The notes under the pieces: model-generated
The model's database searches: none
Told to the model about the DNA's origin: nothing
The model's input: the letters and a program-made list of their open reading frames with translations, nothing else
Position numbers and translations under genes: made by a program
Assembly (NCBI RefSeq): GCF_013283645.1
Contig: NZ_JABEKV010000005.1
Coordinates: 186,001-250,000 of the forward strand
Length of the DNA stretch: 64,000 nt
Reading direction: 5' to 3'
Source of the DNA: Sinorhizobium psoraleae
Lineage (GTDB): Bacteria; Pseudomonadota; Alphaproteobacteria; Rhizobiales; Rhizobiaceae
Shown: piece by piece, positions 1-8,782 of the stretch
Position numbering within the stretch: the first letter of the stretch is position 1
Layout of the letters: every line of letters begins with the position of its first letter

Positions 1-371
1 AAATGGAAATGGGCGTCGGCATTCACGGAGAATCGGGGCGTGCGCGCGCCAAATTCGCAACGGCAACCGAGATCGTCGCGATGATCCTGGAGGCGATCAG
101 GTTGGATCTTTCACCGGAAAGGAACGACCGCCTTCTGCTTTTCGTCAACGGCTTTGGCGGCACACCGGTGTCGGAGCTCTATCTTGCGTACAATATCGCT
201 CGGTCGCTCTGCGCCGATTTTGGCCTGGCTGTGGCCAGATCGCTGGTCGGGACCTACGTGACGTCGCTGGACATGGCCGGGCTTTCGGTGACGATTGCGC
301 GCCTCGACGGGCGTGAGCTGTCGCTTTGGGACGCTCCCGTCGATACGGCTGCGCTACGCTGGGGGCCGTAG
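1..371 (+). CDS. dhaK: Dihydroxyacetone kinase, DhaK subunit (3' end only)
   Basis: Only the C-terminal ~123 codons are inside the window; the first two bases finish a codon that starts outside. DhaK binds dihydroxyacetone covalently through a histidine, and the partner DhaL (or a fused ATP domain) phosphorylates it. The visible part begins with MEMGVGIHGE, which holds the GIHGE histidine motif, and runs through LLLFVNGFGGTPVSELYL to an ending like WDAPVDTAALRWG, all typical of DhaK. The stop is TAG at 369-371, so the protein ends without a fused DhaL/ATP domain and is probably the separate-subunit type. It converges on the response regulator gene with an 18-base gap. A dhaL partner would have to lie upstream, out of view. 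Confidence 0.88.
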   Translation, partial: MEMGVGIHGESGRARAKFATATEIVAMILEAIRLDLSPERNDRLLLFVNGFGGTPVSELYLAYNIARSLCADFGLAVARSLVGTYVTSLDMAGLSVTIARLDGRELSLWDAPVDTAALRWGP

Positions 372-389
372 TTGCGGCATGGCGGCGGG

Positions 390-755
390 TCACTTCGCAG
401 CCAAAAGGTTTTCAACCTGCCTGATCAATTCAGGGCCGTTGAACGGTTTTGCCAGGCGAGGCAAGGCGCGAAACCGCTCCGGCAGATCCGACGCCGTATA
501 GCCCGTCAGCAGCAGGACGGGCACCCCGCGCGCCAGCAACTCATCAACAAGCGGATAGACGAACTCGCCGCGCAAATTCAGGTCCAGTGTGGCGATTTCG
601 AAGTTCTGTTCGCGTGAAGCATCGATCGATCCCTGTAGCGTCGTGAACGGGCCCACGACGACGTAGCCGGCCGCGATGAGGTCATCCTCGATCTGCAATG
701 CCACCAGAAATTCGTCTTCGACGACGAAGACCCGGCATCCCTCGGCTCCAGTCAT
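390..755 (-). CDS. Single-domain response regulator (REC only)
   Basis: A 121-residue receiver domain with no output domain. The acidic pocket is E13/D14, the phospho-acceptor is D58 (in ATLDLNL), the switch Thr is T84 (LLLTGYT) and the conserved Lys is K103 (RLAKPF). Its ATG overlaps the kinase stop as ATGA (752-755), so the two are translationally coupled, and the adjacent HWE kinase is the likely phospho-donor. REC-only proteins act by binding partner proteins or as phosphate sinks, so the output here is unknown. No DNA-binding region is present. Confidence 0.9.
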   Translation of the reverse strand: MTGAEGCRVFVVEDEFLVALQIEDDLIAAGYVVVGPFTTLQGSIDASREQNFEIATLDLNLRGEFVYPLVDELLARGVPVLLLTGYTASDLPERFRALPRLAKPFNGPELIRQVENLLAAK

Positions 756-3700
756 TCGGTTCCCCCGGGATAGGGCACGTCGATCGCGCAGTTCAGTCCC
801 TGCGACGCGAATTCGAGGCGGACATCGCCGCCCAGATCGGAAGCGAGGACACGTTCGAGAAGCAAACGGCCAAAGCCGTTTCGGGTCGGCACCGAGACGG
901 AAGGACCACCCGTCTCAATCCAGCGGATGCGAAGCCGCTTCTCCGTCGGATCGACGACCCAATCAACGCTTACGCGGCCGGCCTTCACGGACAGCGCCCC
1001 ATGCTTGGCCGCGTTGGTGGCGAGTTCATGTGCTGCCATACCAAGCGTAAGGGCATGTTTGGGGGGCAGCGTCGTTGGCGGACCATCGAGAGAGATGTTG
1101 TCCACGTTCTCGTTTCGATAGGGAGCCAGCTCGTCGGAGAATATGGTTTGAAGAGAGACGCCCGACCATCGCGATTCCGCAAGTCGGGTATGCGTCTGTG
1201 CCAGCGCCCGGATGCGTGCATCGAACGACCGCTGCGCATCATGCGCATCGGGGTTCGTCGAGAAGGATTGCCGCGCGATCGAGTTGACGGTGGCCAGCGT
1301 ATTCTTGACGCGGTGGCTGAGTTCGGCAACAAGAAGGTCCCTCTGCGCCTCGGCTTCCTTCCGCTCCGTGATGTCCATGCAAATGCCGGCCAGACGCTCG
1401 CCCGTGCCGCCGTCTGCGGGCGAGAACCGGCCGAAAGCCTCCATCCAGCGTATCGTACCGTCTGCGAGGAGAATGCGGTAGGCGACATGGTAGTCCTCCC
1501 GCGTCTCCAGCGCCTTCTCTATCGCCTGCTCGACGGCCGCAAGATCGGCGGGATGAATATCGCGCTTGAAGGCGGCGAATGTCCCTTCGAATGTTCCAGG
1601 ATCGACCCGGTGAAGCTTCTCGAGGCCGGGTGACCAGATTACCCTGCCGGTCTGCAAGTCCCACTCCCAGGCGCCCATCCGCCCGGCATCCAAGGCCATC
1701 TTCAGCCGACGCTCGCTTTCCAGCAGCGCTTCCTCTGCCTGTTTGCGCTCGGTAATGTCGACGAAGGCGGCCACGGCGCCGGTCTGTTCCCCAAGCGGGT
1801 TGCGCAAGGGGGTGGCGTTGCCGAGCAGATGGCGCGAGGTGCCGTCATCGAAGCGGATCTCCTCTTCGAAGTTTTCGACCTCTTCTCCGCGCGCCGCGCG
1901 CTGCACGGGCATTTCATCGGGCGACAGCATCCTGCCCCCCGAAAAAATCCGGAAATGAGAGGGCTGTTCATCAGGCGGGGCCGAAAACGAGAGGTTCGAA
2001 TCCGGCGGCAGGTGCAGAAGGTCGTATGCACTTTTGTTCCCGTCGATGACACGGCAGTCAGACGTTCGTGTTATCCATATGGGGGTCGGCACGGCTTCCA
2101 TGATGGCCTGCAGTTCGGCTGCGCGAGCCCTTTCGTTGGCTTCGTTGCATCGCAGCTGCTCTTCCGCGAGCTGCCTCGCCCTTTCGGCTCGGATGCGCTG
2201 GATGCTGAAGCCGAGCTGTCGCGCGATCGTCAGCGCGAGGCTGATTTCCGTTTCAACGAACACATGCGGCCTGTCGTAATAGGCCATGAACTTTCCGACT
2301 AGCCTTCCCTCCGTAATCAAGGGAATGAACCCGAGCGCGGCAATGCCTTCCGATGCAATTGTCGCCCTGAGTTCGTCGGAAAGCTCGGCTCTCGTGACGT
2401 CTTCAACGAAGATGGGGTCCGGGTCCTGCGCTTCCGGGGTCCATGGAGAATGTCCTTCGACGGCGCGACGGTAGTGGTCGGACAATCCCCGCCAGGCCAC
2501 GAAGCGCATTCTGTCGGACTGGTCGAACAAAAGAATCGACGCGCGACTGCAATTGAGTGCCGCGCGAATGGCATCCAACGCCGCGTCGTAGACCTCTTCG
2601 ATCCCCTTGGCGCGATGAAGCTGTTCAGTGAGTTGATAGAGCGAAGCCTGCTCGCGCAGGCGCTTTTCCATCGTCTCTTCGGCTTGCTTTCGTTCCGTGA
2701 TGTTGCGGGCGATCTTCGATGCGCCGATTACGCGGCCTGTGGCATTACGAACGGGCGAAACGGTGAGCGAGATGTCGACAAGGCTCCCATCCTTGCGCTG
2801 ACGCTTCGTTTCGTAGTGATCGACACGCGCGCCACTGCGGATGCGCTCAAGGATCCGAGGCTCCTCGTTCTCGTGGCCCGGTGGCATGAGAATGGTGATG
2901 GGTTTCCCGATCACTTCATCCGCGGTGTACCCGAACAGACGTTCGGCGCCGTTGTTCCAACTGGTGATAATGCTGTTCAGATCCTTGCTGATGATGGCAT
3001 CGTCGGAGGACTCGACGATCGCTGCGAGATACCGCGAATCCTGTTCGGCCCGTCGATGGCTCTCGGCTTCGCGCTGGCTCACGAGCAGCAGATGGGCGTT
3101 GTCGATCGCGATTGCAGCGTGCGCGGCGAGGGCCTCGACGGCATCCTCGGACTCCGTTGAAAACACCCCCGGTTCGTCATGCCCGAGAAACAGCCCGCCC
3201 AGCACGTCGCCAGACCGGGAAATGACCGGGACGGCCAGGTAGCTGACGATCGGGAGATGGCCCGGTGGCATCCCGAGGTGAGGCTTGCTCAGACCGTACT
3301 GCGGATGTTTGCGGATATCGTCGCTCCTCACGACACCGTGGCCGCGGAAGGTCGCGGCAAAAAGGGCCGTATTGCGTGGTAGCCCCAACCGTTCGAATGC
3401 TGCGCGCGGTGCGCCGGATAACGTATAAAGCTGGAAATGCTCGCCGGCTTCATCGGTGACACGGTAAAAGAACGCGCCATATTTCGCGCCGCTCAGCTTT
3501 GTAGCGCTGTCCGTGACGGTTTGGATGATGTGTTCCAGATCGAGGTCGCTGGAGAGCGTTTTAGCGATGCGGCCGAGTGCTTCCAGCCGCTCGGTCTTCG
3601 TGCGCAGAATAGTTTCGGAGCCTTTGCGTTCGCTGATGTCGACCAGAAGATTGATTGCGCCCGTCAACGTTCCCGACTTGTCAAAGATCGGTGTCGGATA

Positions 3701-4045
3701 CGGAAGGACCGGAATCATCGTTCCATCCGGCCGTACGACAACAAGCTCGTGTCCCCTGATCGCCCGCCCTTCCTTCAGCGTCTGGGCCATCGGACATTGA
3801 TCATGCGGGAGATTTGAGCCGTCGGTGCGACGCAGTTCCCAACTGATGCACCAACGGTCCTTGCCGAGTCGGGGTTCTCGTCCGGCGAAGTCGGCGGCCG
3901 CCTGGTTGAAATAGGTGATGATGCCCTCTCGGTCCGTGGCGTAGACAGGCATCGGCAATGCGTCCAGCACCGCCCGAAAATCAGGCGAATCCAAAGTGCC
4001 GATCTTACTCTCCAAACTTTTCGGCAGAGCCTCCGCGCTGCTCAT
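752..4045 (-). CDS. Cytoplasmic multi-PAS/GAF sensor histidine kinase, HWE family
   Basis: A 1097-residue kinase with no signal peptide or membrane segment. Approximate domain order: PAS (20-145), GAF (150-320), PAS (340-460), GAF (465-640), PAS (640-770), PAS (770-895), then an HWE dimerisation/phosphoacceptor region containing LSHRVKNTLATV, and an ATPase domain with HELATNAAKHGALS and RWIETGGP (the W-x-E of HWE kinases). Most PAS units end in the ITERK linker. I start at the ATG at 4045 because GGAGGGACCT lies just before it; an in-frame start at 4117 would add 24 unconserved residues. It is coupled to the following REC-only gene. HWE kinases in alphaproteobacteria commonly serve light, oxygen or general-stress signalling. 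The ligand here cannot be read from sequence; no obvious LOV Cys motif was seen. Confidence 0.9.
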   Translation of the reverse strand: MSSAEALPKSLESKIGTLDSPDFRAVLDALPMPVYATDREGIITYFNQAAADFAGREPRLGKDRWCISWELRRTDGSNLPHDQCPMAQTLKEGRAIRGHELVVVRPDGTMIPVLPYPTPIFDKSGTLTGAINLLVDISERKGSETILRTKTERLEALGRIAKTLSSDLDLEHIIQTVTDSATKLSGAKYGAFFYRVTDEAGEHFQLYTLSGAPRAAFERLGLPRNTALFAATFRGHGVVRSDDIRKHPQYGLSKPHLGMPPGHLPIVSYLAVPVISRSGDVLGGLFLGHDEPGVFSTESEDAVEALAAHAAIAIDNAHLLLVSQREAESHRRAEQDSRYLAAIVESSDDAIISKDLNSIITSWNNGAERLFGYTADEVIGKPITILMPPGHENEEPRILERIRSGARVDHYETKRQRKDGSLVDISLTVSPVRNATGRVIGASKIARNITERKQAEETMEKRLREQASLYQLTEQLHRAKGIEEVYDAALDAIRAALNCSRASILLFDQSDRMRFVAWRGLSDHYRRAVEGHSPWTPEAQDPDPIFVEDVTRAELSDELRATIASEGIAALGFIPLITEGRLVGKFMAYYDRPHVFVETEISLALTIARQLGFSIQRIRAERARQLAEEQLRCNEANERARAAELQAIMEAVPTPIWITRTSDCRVIDGNKSAYDLLHLPPDSNLSFSAPPDEQPSHFRIFSGGRMLSPDEMPVQRAARGEEVENFEEEIRFDDGTSRHLLGNATPLRNPLGEQTGAVAAFVDITERKQAEEALLESERRLKMALDAGRMGAWEWDLQTGRVIWSPGLEKLHRVDPGTFEGTFAAFKRDIHPADLAAVEQAIEKALETREDYHVAYRILLADGTIRWMEAFGRFSPADGGTGERLAGICMDITERKEAEAQRDLLVAELSHRVKNTLATVNSIARQSFSTNPDAHDAQRSFDARIRALAQTHTRLAESRWSGVSLQTIFSDELAPYRNENVDNISLDGPPTTLPPKHALTLGMAAHELATNAAKHGALSVKAGRVSVDWVVDPTEKRLRIRWIETGGPSVSVPTRNGFGRLLLERVLASDLGGDVRLEFASQGLNCAIDVPYPGGTE

Positions 4046-4244
4046 AGGTCCCTCCGCAAGCGCTCGCTGACCCCCAGAAACGCGGCGCGAGCAGGTTTGT
4101 TCCGGATCGGCAGTCATCAGCTTGCCGAACCCCCAAGGTCACACGGTAGATCCTCGGCGTACCCGATGTTAGGTTCCCCCGCGGGTGGAGTGACGACTGT
4201 CAGGACCCGTGGAGGAGATCGACCAACAAACCGGAGACGTTTTT

Positions 4245-5642
4245 ATGAGCAGAACTGTGCTGAACGCCGTGGGCAAGACGCTGTATTACAGCGGAAACTC
4301 AACGGCGTGGTTTTCCGCCACCGGATCGGGACCCACACTCTACGGGACGTCCGGCAACGATTCCATGTGGGGCGACAGTTCCGTCAATGTCACCATGATC
4401 GGCGGCAGAGGCGACGACATTTATTATCTCTATTCCGGGATCAATCGCGCCTACGAGGCAGCCGGCGAGGGTGTCGATACGATCAACACCTGGATGAGCT
4501 ACACGCTCCCGGACAATTTCGAGAACCTGACCGTTACCGGCAATGGACGGTTTGCTCTCGGCAACGATGCCGACAACATCATTACCGGCGGTTCCGGCAG
4601 CCAGACGCTCGATGGCGGTGCCGGCAACGACGTGTTGCGAGGCGCGGGCGGCGCCGATATCTTTGCCTTTACGCGCGGCAACGGCAGCGACCTTATCACC
4701 GATTTCAATTTCGACGATATCGTCCGCCTCGAGGGCTATGGATTTACATCCTTTGCCCAGGTCCAGGCCAATCTCAGGCAGGAAGGCGCCAATTTGCGGC
4801 TCAGCCTCGCCGACGGCGAGAGCCTGGTTTTCGCCAACACTACCGCCGACCAATTGCAGGCGAACCAGTTCAGACTGAGCCTCGATCGCTCCGTGCTGAC
4901 GCAGACCTTCTCGGACGAGTTCAACACGCTTCAGCTTCGCAGCGGCTCGAGCGGCGTCTGGGACGCGAAATTCTGGTGGGCTCCCGATAAAGGAGCGACG
5001 CTCTCCGAGAACGGCGAGCTTCAATGGTATATCAATCCGGCCTATCAGCCGACCGCCGCGGCCAAACCGTTTTCGGTCAACAACGGCGTCCTGACGATCA
5101 CTGCAGCACCGGCGTCCCCGGCCATCCAGGCCGAAATCAACGGCTATGACTACACCTCGGGCATGCTGACGACCTACTCGTCCTTTGCCCAGACCTACGG
5201 CTATTTCGAGATCCGCGCGGACATGCCGGACGACCAGGGCGTTTGGCCGGCCTTCTGGCTCCTCCCGGCCGATGGTTCCTGGCCACCGGAATTGGATGTC
5301 GTGGAAATGCGCGGGCAGGATCCGAACACCGTCATCGCTACCGTCCATTCCAACGAAACCGGCTCGCAGACCAGCATTGCCAGCGCCGTCAAGGTTGCCG
5401 ATACCAGCGGATTTCACAAGTACGGAGTGCTTTGGACGGAAGAGGAGATCGTCTGGTACTTCGATGACGCCGCGATCGCGCGTGCCGACACCCCCTCGGA
5501 CATGCACGACCCGATGTACATGCTCGTGAATCTCGCCGTCGGGGGCATTGCCGGCACGCCGACCGATGGCCTCGTCGACGGGGCCGAAATGAAGATCGAC
5601 TATATCAGGGCCTATTCGCTCGACCCCGACTGGCAGATCTGA
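4245..5642 (+). CDS. eglC: Secreted RTX-type GH16 endo-beta-glycanase (EglC/ExsH-like)
   Basis: 465 residues with two parts. Residues ~30-145 carry RTX-like calcium-binding nonapeptides (GTSGNDSMWGD, GGRGDDIYYL, LDGGAGNDVLRGAGGADIF). Residues ~220-460 form a GH16 domain with the catalytic signature ELDVVE (E349 nucleophile, D351, E354 acid/base) and upstream ATP-independent sugar-cleft features such as WPAFWLLP. There is no N-terminal signal peptide, so secretion by a type I (PrsDE-like) exporter is expected, as for rhizobial ExsH and PlyA. Members of this group depolymerise succinoglycan or mixed-linkage beta-1,3/1,4 glucan. The start ATG at 4245 follows GGAGA at good spacing; an in-frame GTG at 4209 has no better site. 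The GH16 assignment is strong; the symbol rests on resemblance to remembered S. meliloti EglC. Confidence 0.85.
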   Translation: MSRTVLNAVGKTLYYSGNSTAWFSATGSGPTLYGTSGNDSMWGDSSVNVTMIGGRGDDIYYLYSGINRAYEAAGEGVDTINTWMSYTLPDNFENLTVTGNGRFALGNDADNIITGGSGSQTLDGGAGNDVLRGAGGADIFAFTRGNGSDLITDFNFDDIVRLEGYGFTSFAQVQANLRQEGANLRLSLADGESLVFANTTADQLQANQFRLSLDRSVLTQTFSDEFNTLQLRSGSSGVWDAKFWWAPDKGATLSENGELQWYINPAYQPTAAAKPFSVNNGVLTITAAPASPAIQAEINGYDYTSGMLTTYSSFAQTYGYFEIRADMPDDQGVWPAFWLLPADGSWPPELDVVEMRGQDPNTVIATVHSNETGSQTSIASAVKVADTSGFHKYGVLWTEEEIVWYFDDAAIARADTPSDMHDPMYMLVNLAVGGIAGTPTDGLVDGAEMKIDYIRAYSLDPDWQI

Positions 5643-5658
5643 GCGGCAGAGCCGCATG

Positions 5659-5694
5659 GGCGGAGACCGGCATGAAAAGCTGCCGGCCTCCGCC
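5659..5694. terminator. Bidirectional stem-loop between convergent genes
   Basis: Left arm 5659-5672 (GGCGGAGACCGGCA) pairs with right arm 5681-5694 (TGCCGGCCTCCGCC) over 14 positions with one mismatch, around an 8-base loop. It sits in the 59-base gap between the glycanase gene and the convergent sugar-binding-protein gene, where it can stop transcription from both sides. There is no long T run. Confidence 0.65.
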
Positions 5695-5701
5695 GGATGC
5701 C

Positions 5702-6691
5702 CTACTTCTGAATGCAGGTGTCGACGGTATCCTTGGTGCATTCGTCGAGACCGGTGAAGACCGGATCCTCGACCGGCTTGCCGGCGATGAGGTCCAGCAT
5801 CACCGAGGGCGCCTTGTAGCCCATTTCGAAAGGCCGTTGCCCGACAAGGGCCGTCACCAGGCCCTCGCGGGCGATCGCGACTTCCTCGCCAATGGTGTCT
5901 GCGGCGCCAATGACGAACTCGTTCTTGGCGATCTTGTCGGCCATCGGCTTGAAGAGGTCACGATAGGGTTGCGGCGCGCCGAACAACGGCCAACCACCCA
6001 TGATGCCGAAGGCGTCGAGGTCCGGATTGGCTGCAAGGATATCGGTCATCGCCTGGACGCCCCTGGCGCCGTCGTCATTGGTGAAGACCGGGCAGCCGGC
6101 GACTTCGGTCCAGCCGCCTTCGCCCTTCAGTTCTGTAAGCCCCTTCTGTCCGGTCAGCGCGTCCCGCATGCCCTGGGCGCGGCGCAGAATGTTGTCGGCG
6201 CCCGGGTTGCCCTCAATCGTGCAGATCTTGCCGCCGTTCGGCTTGGCCTTCTTGATGTACTCGCCGATGCGTGCGCCCATCAGGTAGTTGTCGGTCCCTA
6301 AATAGGTCTTGCGTAGCGCCGAATCCTCCTCGGCGAGGTCGGCATCAAGCGTCATCACCGGAACCGACGGGTTGGCGGTTTTCAGTGTCTGGGCGATCAG
6401 CTTGGCGTTGGAGGGCGAGATGGCGATGGCGGCCGTTTCGGCCTTGCCCAACATATCCTGGACGATCTGCGCCTCGCCGGCTTCGTCCGACGTCGATGCC
6501 GGACCGGTGTAGAAGCACTCATATTCCGAATCCGGGTTTTCCTTGTTCCACTTCTGGCAACCCTGGTTGATCGCCTCAAAGAATGGGTTGTCGAGGCCCT
6601 TCACGACGATGACGAGCTGTTTCTTCTGGGCCATGGCCGTTCCGGCGCTGAGTGCCAAGACGGCAACGGCAAGCAATAGTGCCTTCCTCAT
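5702..6691 (-). CDS. Periplasmic sugar-binding protein of a CUT2 ABC importer
   Basis: 329 residues. A signal peptide (MRKALLLAVAVLALSAGTAMA) is followed by a type-1 periplasmic-binding fold: KKQLVIVVKGLDNPFFEAI at the start of the mature protein, then TLDADL, GTDNYLMG and TIEGNPGADN along the usual RbsB-like order. The start at 6691 is supported by GGGAGG; an in-frame start at 6736 would add 15 residues without signal character. Four or more Cys residues (CQKW, YECF, ICTIE, GCPVF and two near the C-terminus) are unusual for this family and suggest disulfides. The matching ATPase and permease lie on the other strand past the epimerase, so this importer is encoded by two divergent units. The substrate is unknown. 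Confidence 0.9.
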   Translation of the reverse strand: MRKALLLAVAVLALSAGTAMAQKKQLVIVVKGLDNPFFEAINQGCQKWNKENPDSEYECFYTGPASTSDEAGEAQIVQDMLGKAETAAIAISPSNAKLIAQTLKTANPSVPVMTLDADLAEEDSALRKTYLGTDNYLMGARIGEYIKKAKPNGGKICTIEGNPGADNILRRAQGMRDALTGQKGLTELKGEGGWTEVAGCPVFTNDDGARGVQAMTDILAANPDLDAFGIMGGWPLFGAPQPYRDLFKPMADKIAKNEFVIGAADTIGEEVAIAREGLVTALVGQRPFEMGYKAPSVMLDLIAGKPVEDPVFTGLDECTKDTVDTCIQK

Positions 6692-6739
6692 TCCTTCCTC
6701 CCTTGAAACAAACGGACACCCATGTGCCCGCCACACAGA

Positions 6740-7720
6740 TCAACCCGGATACCAGACGATGCGCGGGTCATCCCGTGAGCGCTCGTACTGCCAAGCCGAA
6801 TCGATAAGCCTTTCCATGTCGTAGTCGGGTCGCCAGTCCAGCAGGTACTTCGCCTTGCTGTTGTCCATCCAGTTCGAGTGAAACTGGCTTGGGATGTCGA
6901 CGGAAGCGAGGCTGCGGGTGTGGGCGAGATAGGCGGCGACCTCGCCGTAGTCGACGGGCCTATCCATCGAGATATTGAAGAGCTGGCGCATCGCGCGTGG
7001 ATTGTCGATCGCCGCCAATATGGCGGAGACCAGATCATCGACATGCACGAAATTGCGTTTCAGTGGCCGCCCGTCGGCATCGCGTATGAGTGGTACGGTG
7101 CCGTCTTCGGCATAGCGCTTCGCATCGGCTTCGGGAACCAGGTTCTTCCACACCGGGCCGCCGAACACGTCGTCGCCGAAGGACAGCGTGTACTTGAAGT
7201 CGTCCTTTTCCATGATCCACGGCGCGCGAAGGCAGCAGCCGTTGAGGCGGTATTGAATGCCGAACTGCTCCAGCATCACCTCTTCCAGCACCTTCGACAG
7301 CGCGTAGCACCCGGGATACGCCTGATGGGGTGCCTTCTCGGTAATCGGCCCGTCGTGACGGTAATAGAAATGGCCGATCCCGGCGTCGCCGCCGATGAGG
7401 ATGAACTGGCGCGCCGCGGCGCTTGTCCGGAATTCCTCAAGCAGCCAGAACAGCCCCTTGACCGTGACGTCGATGATGTCCTCGGGCGTTTCCTTGCAGG
7501 TGGCGAGATGCACTACATGGGTGACGTCGGCGAGTGCTTTTGCCACGACGTGCCGATCGGCAATCGATCCACGCAACACCTCGACCCTTTCGGTTTCCGG
7601 GCACAGACGATTGTGGCAAAGCGCACGGATGCGCGCCTTGGAAAATCGCGGATCGTCAAGCAGCCCAGCGATGAAGTGCCGCCCGACCTTGCCCGTTGCA
7701 CCGGTAACAAGGATCAGCAT
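6740..7720 (-). CDS. NAD-dependent epimerase/dehydratase (extended SDR)
   Basis: 326 residues. The N-terminus MLILVTGATGKVGRHF holds the Rossmann TGATGxxG nucleotide site. The catalytic Y-x-x-x-K is probably YALSK (about residue 137), within YPGCYALSKVLEE. The family includes nucleotide-sugar epimerases and sugar 1-dehydrogenases acting on free sugars. It lies upstream of the binding-protein gene on the same strand (48-base gap), so it probably acts on the imported sugar. The start is supported by GGGGAG. It is the first gene leftward from the shared control region at 7721-7977. Confidence 0.85.
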   Translation of the reverse strand: MLILVTGATGKVGRHFIAGLLDDPRFSKARIRALCHNRLCPETERVEVLRGSIADRHVVAKALADVTHVVHLATCKETPEDIIDVTVKGLFWLLEEFRTSAAARQFILIGGDAGIGHFYYRHDGPITEKAPHQAYPGCYALSKVLEEVMLEQFGIQYRLNGCCLRAPWIMEKDDFKYTLSFGDDVFGGPVWKNLVPEADAKRYAEDGTVPLIRDADGRPLKRNFVHVDDLVSAILAAIDNPRAMRQLFNISMDRPVDYGEVAAYLAHTRSLASVDIPSQFHSNWMDNSKAKYLLDWRPDYDMERLIDSAWQYERSRDDPRIVWYPG

Positions 7721-7775
7721 GCTCTTGCTCCCCTTTCTACAGCTAATATCCGCGCGCTTCGCTCGTCAACGAGTA

Positions 7776-7788
7776 TTTGTAATACAAA
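7776..7788. promoter_or_regulatory. Palindrome TTTGTAATACAAA in divergent control region
   Basis: A 13-base inverted repeat (TTTGTA-A-TACAAA) lies 55 bases upstream of the epimerase start, in the 257-base region that drives the epimerase/binding-protein genes leftward and the ATPase/permease genes rightward. Its TTGT-N3-ACAA form resembles FadR-type GntR operators (known consensus TNGT-N3-ACNA). No regulator gene adjoins it; the nearest GntR gene in the window is at 21580-22335. The rest of the region holds no recognisable gene. Confidence 0.4.
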
Positions 7789-7977
7789 ATGGATTCTTGG
7801 CCGGGTGGAGCGAATGAATCGCGGGACAATCGATTGACGCTATCGTAAGGTTTTGCGTAAATTCGCTTGATCGCACGTCCGGGAAGAAATCGGAAAAGCG
7901 AGATCGCGACGGCTCCGGATCCAAGGTGGGGTTTCGGAGCGGCCGCAAGCCTGGAGCTAGCGGGAGGATAGAAGGCC

Positions 7978-8718
7978 GTGGCGGTCCTCGAACTCGCCAA
8001 CATTTCCAAACATTTCGGCGCCATCCAGGCGGTCAGTGATATTTCGCTTTCGCTCGAAGCGGGAGAAGTGGTCGGCCTCATGGGCGACAACGGCGCCGGC
8101 AAGTCCACATTGGTCAAGATGATCGCCGGGAATTTTCGGCCAAGTCACGGCACGATGCACCTGGACGGCGCGGAGCTCGTGCTTCACCGACCCGTGGAGG
8201 CGCGCCAGCATGGCATCGAGATCGTTCACCAGGATCTGGCGCTCTGCAACAATCTGACGGCCGCGGCGAATGTCTTCCTCGGACGCGAACTGCGGCGCGG
8301 CCTCGGCCCGCTGCGGATCCTCGATCACAAGACGATGTACAAGCGCGCCGGCGAAATTTTCAGGGAGCTGAAATCGGAAACGCGACCGCGTGATCTCGTG
8401 AAACAGATGTCGGGCGGTCAACGGCAGGCGGTGGCAATCGCCCGCACCATGCTCTCCGAGGCAAAGATCGTGCTCATGGACGAGCCCACCGCGGCGATTT
8501 CGGTTCGGCAGGTGGCGGAAGTTCTGAACCTGATCCGGGAACTGCGCGACCGGGGCATTGCCGTAATCCTGATCAGCCACCGCATGCCGGACGTCTTCGA
8601 CGTCGCCGACCGTGTCATCGTGATGAGGCGCGGCAGGAAGGTTGCGGACAAGCCGATTGCTGCAAGTTCACCGGAGGAAGTCACCGGGCTCATCACCGGC
8701 GCGATCGAACAAGTCTGA
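7978..8718 (+). CDS. CUT2 sugar importer ATPase, single-domain
   Basis: 246 residues with one ABC domain: Walker A GDNGAGKSTLVK, signature MSGGQRQAVAIA, Walker B IVLMDEPTAAIS and the switch H in LISHRMPDV. Most CUT2 ATPases (RbsA, YtfR) are ~500-residue tandem fusions, so this is the short form known from FrcA of the S. meliloti fructose importer; two copies would be needed per transporter. It starts with GTG at 7978, with GGGAGG ~10 bases upstream. The downstream permease gene follows after 64 bases. The binding protein is presumed to be the one at 5702-6691. Confidence 0.9.
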   Translation: MAVLELANISKHFGAIQAVSDISLSLEAGEVVGLMGDNGAGKSTLVKMIAGNFRPSHGTMHLDGAELVLHRPVEARQHGIEIVHQDLALCNNLTAAANVFLGRELRRGLGPLRILDHKTMYKRAGEIFRELKSETRPRDLVKQMSGGQRQAVAIARTMLSEAKIVLMDEPTAAISVRQVAEVLNLIRELRDRGIAVILISHRMPDVFDVADRVIVMRRGRKVADKPIAASSPEEVTGLITGAIEQV

Positions 8719-8782
8719 ACGGGACTACAGCGCCGCGCCTCATCGGACGCGCGGCAGCGGCCAAAAGAAACGAAGGTCGACA

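Noticed and set aside
698..1633. Long open frame on the plus strand opposite the histidine kinase
   Set aside because: It is antisense to a well-supported kinase; its protein is Arg/Gly-rich with no domain, a typical shadow of high-GC coding DNA.
4299..5741. 480-codon open frame opposite the GH16 gene
   Set aside because: It is fully antisense to the glycanase, extends across its terminator and has no ribosome site or motif.
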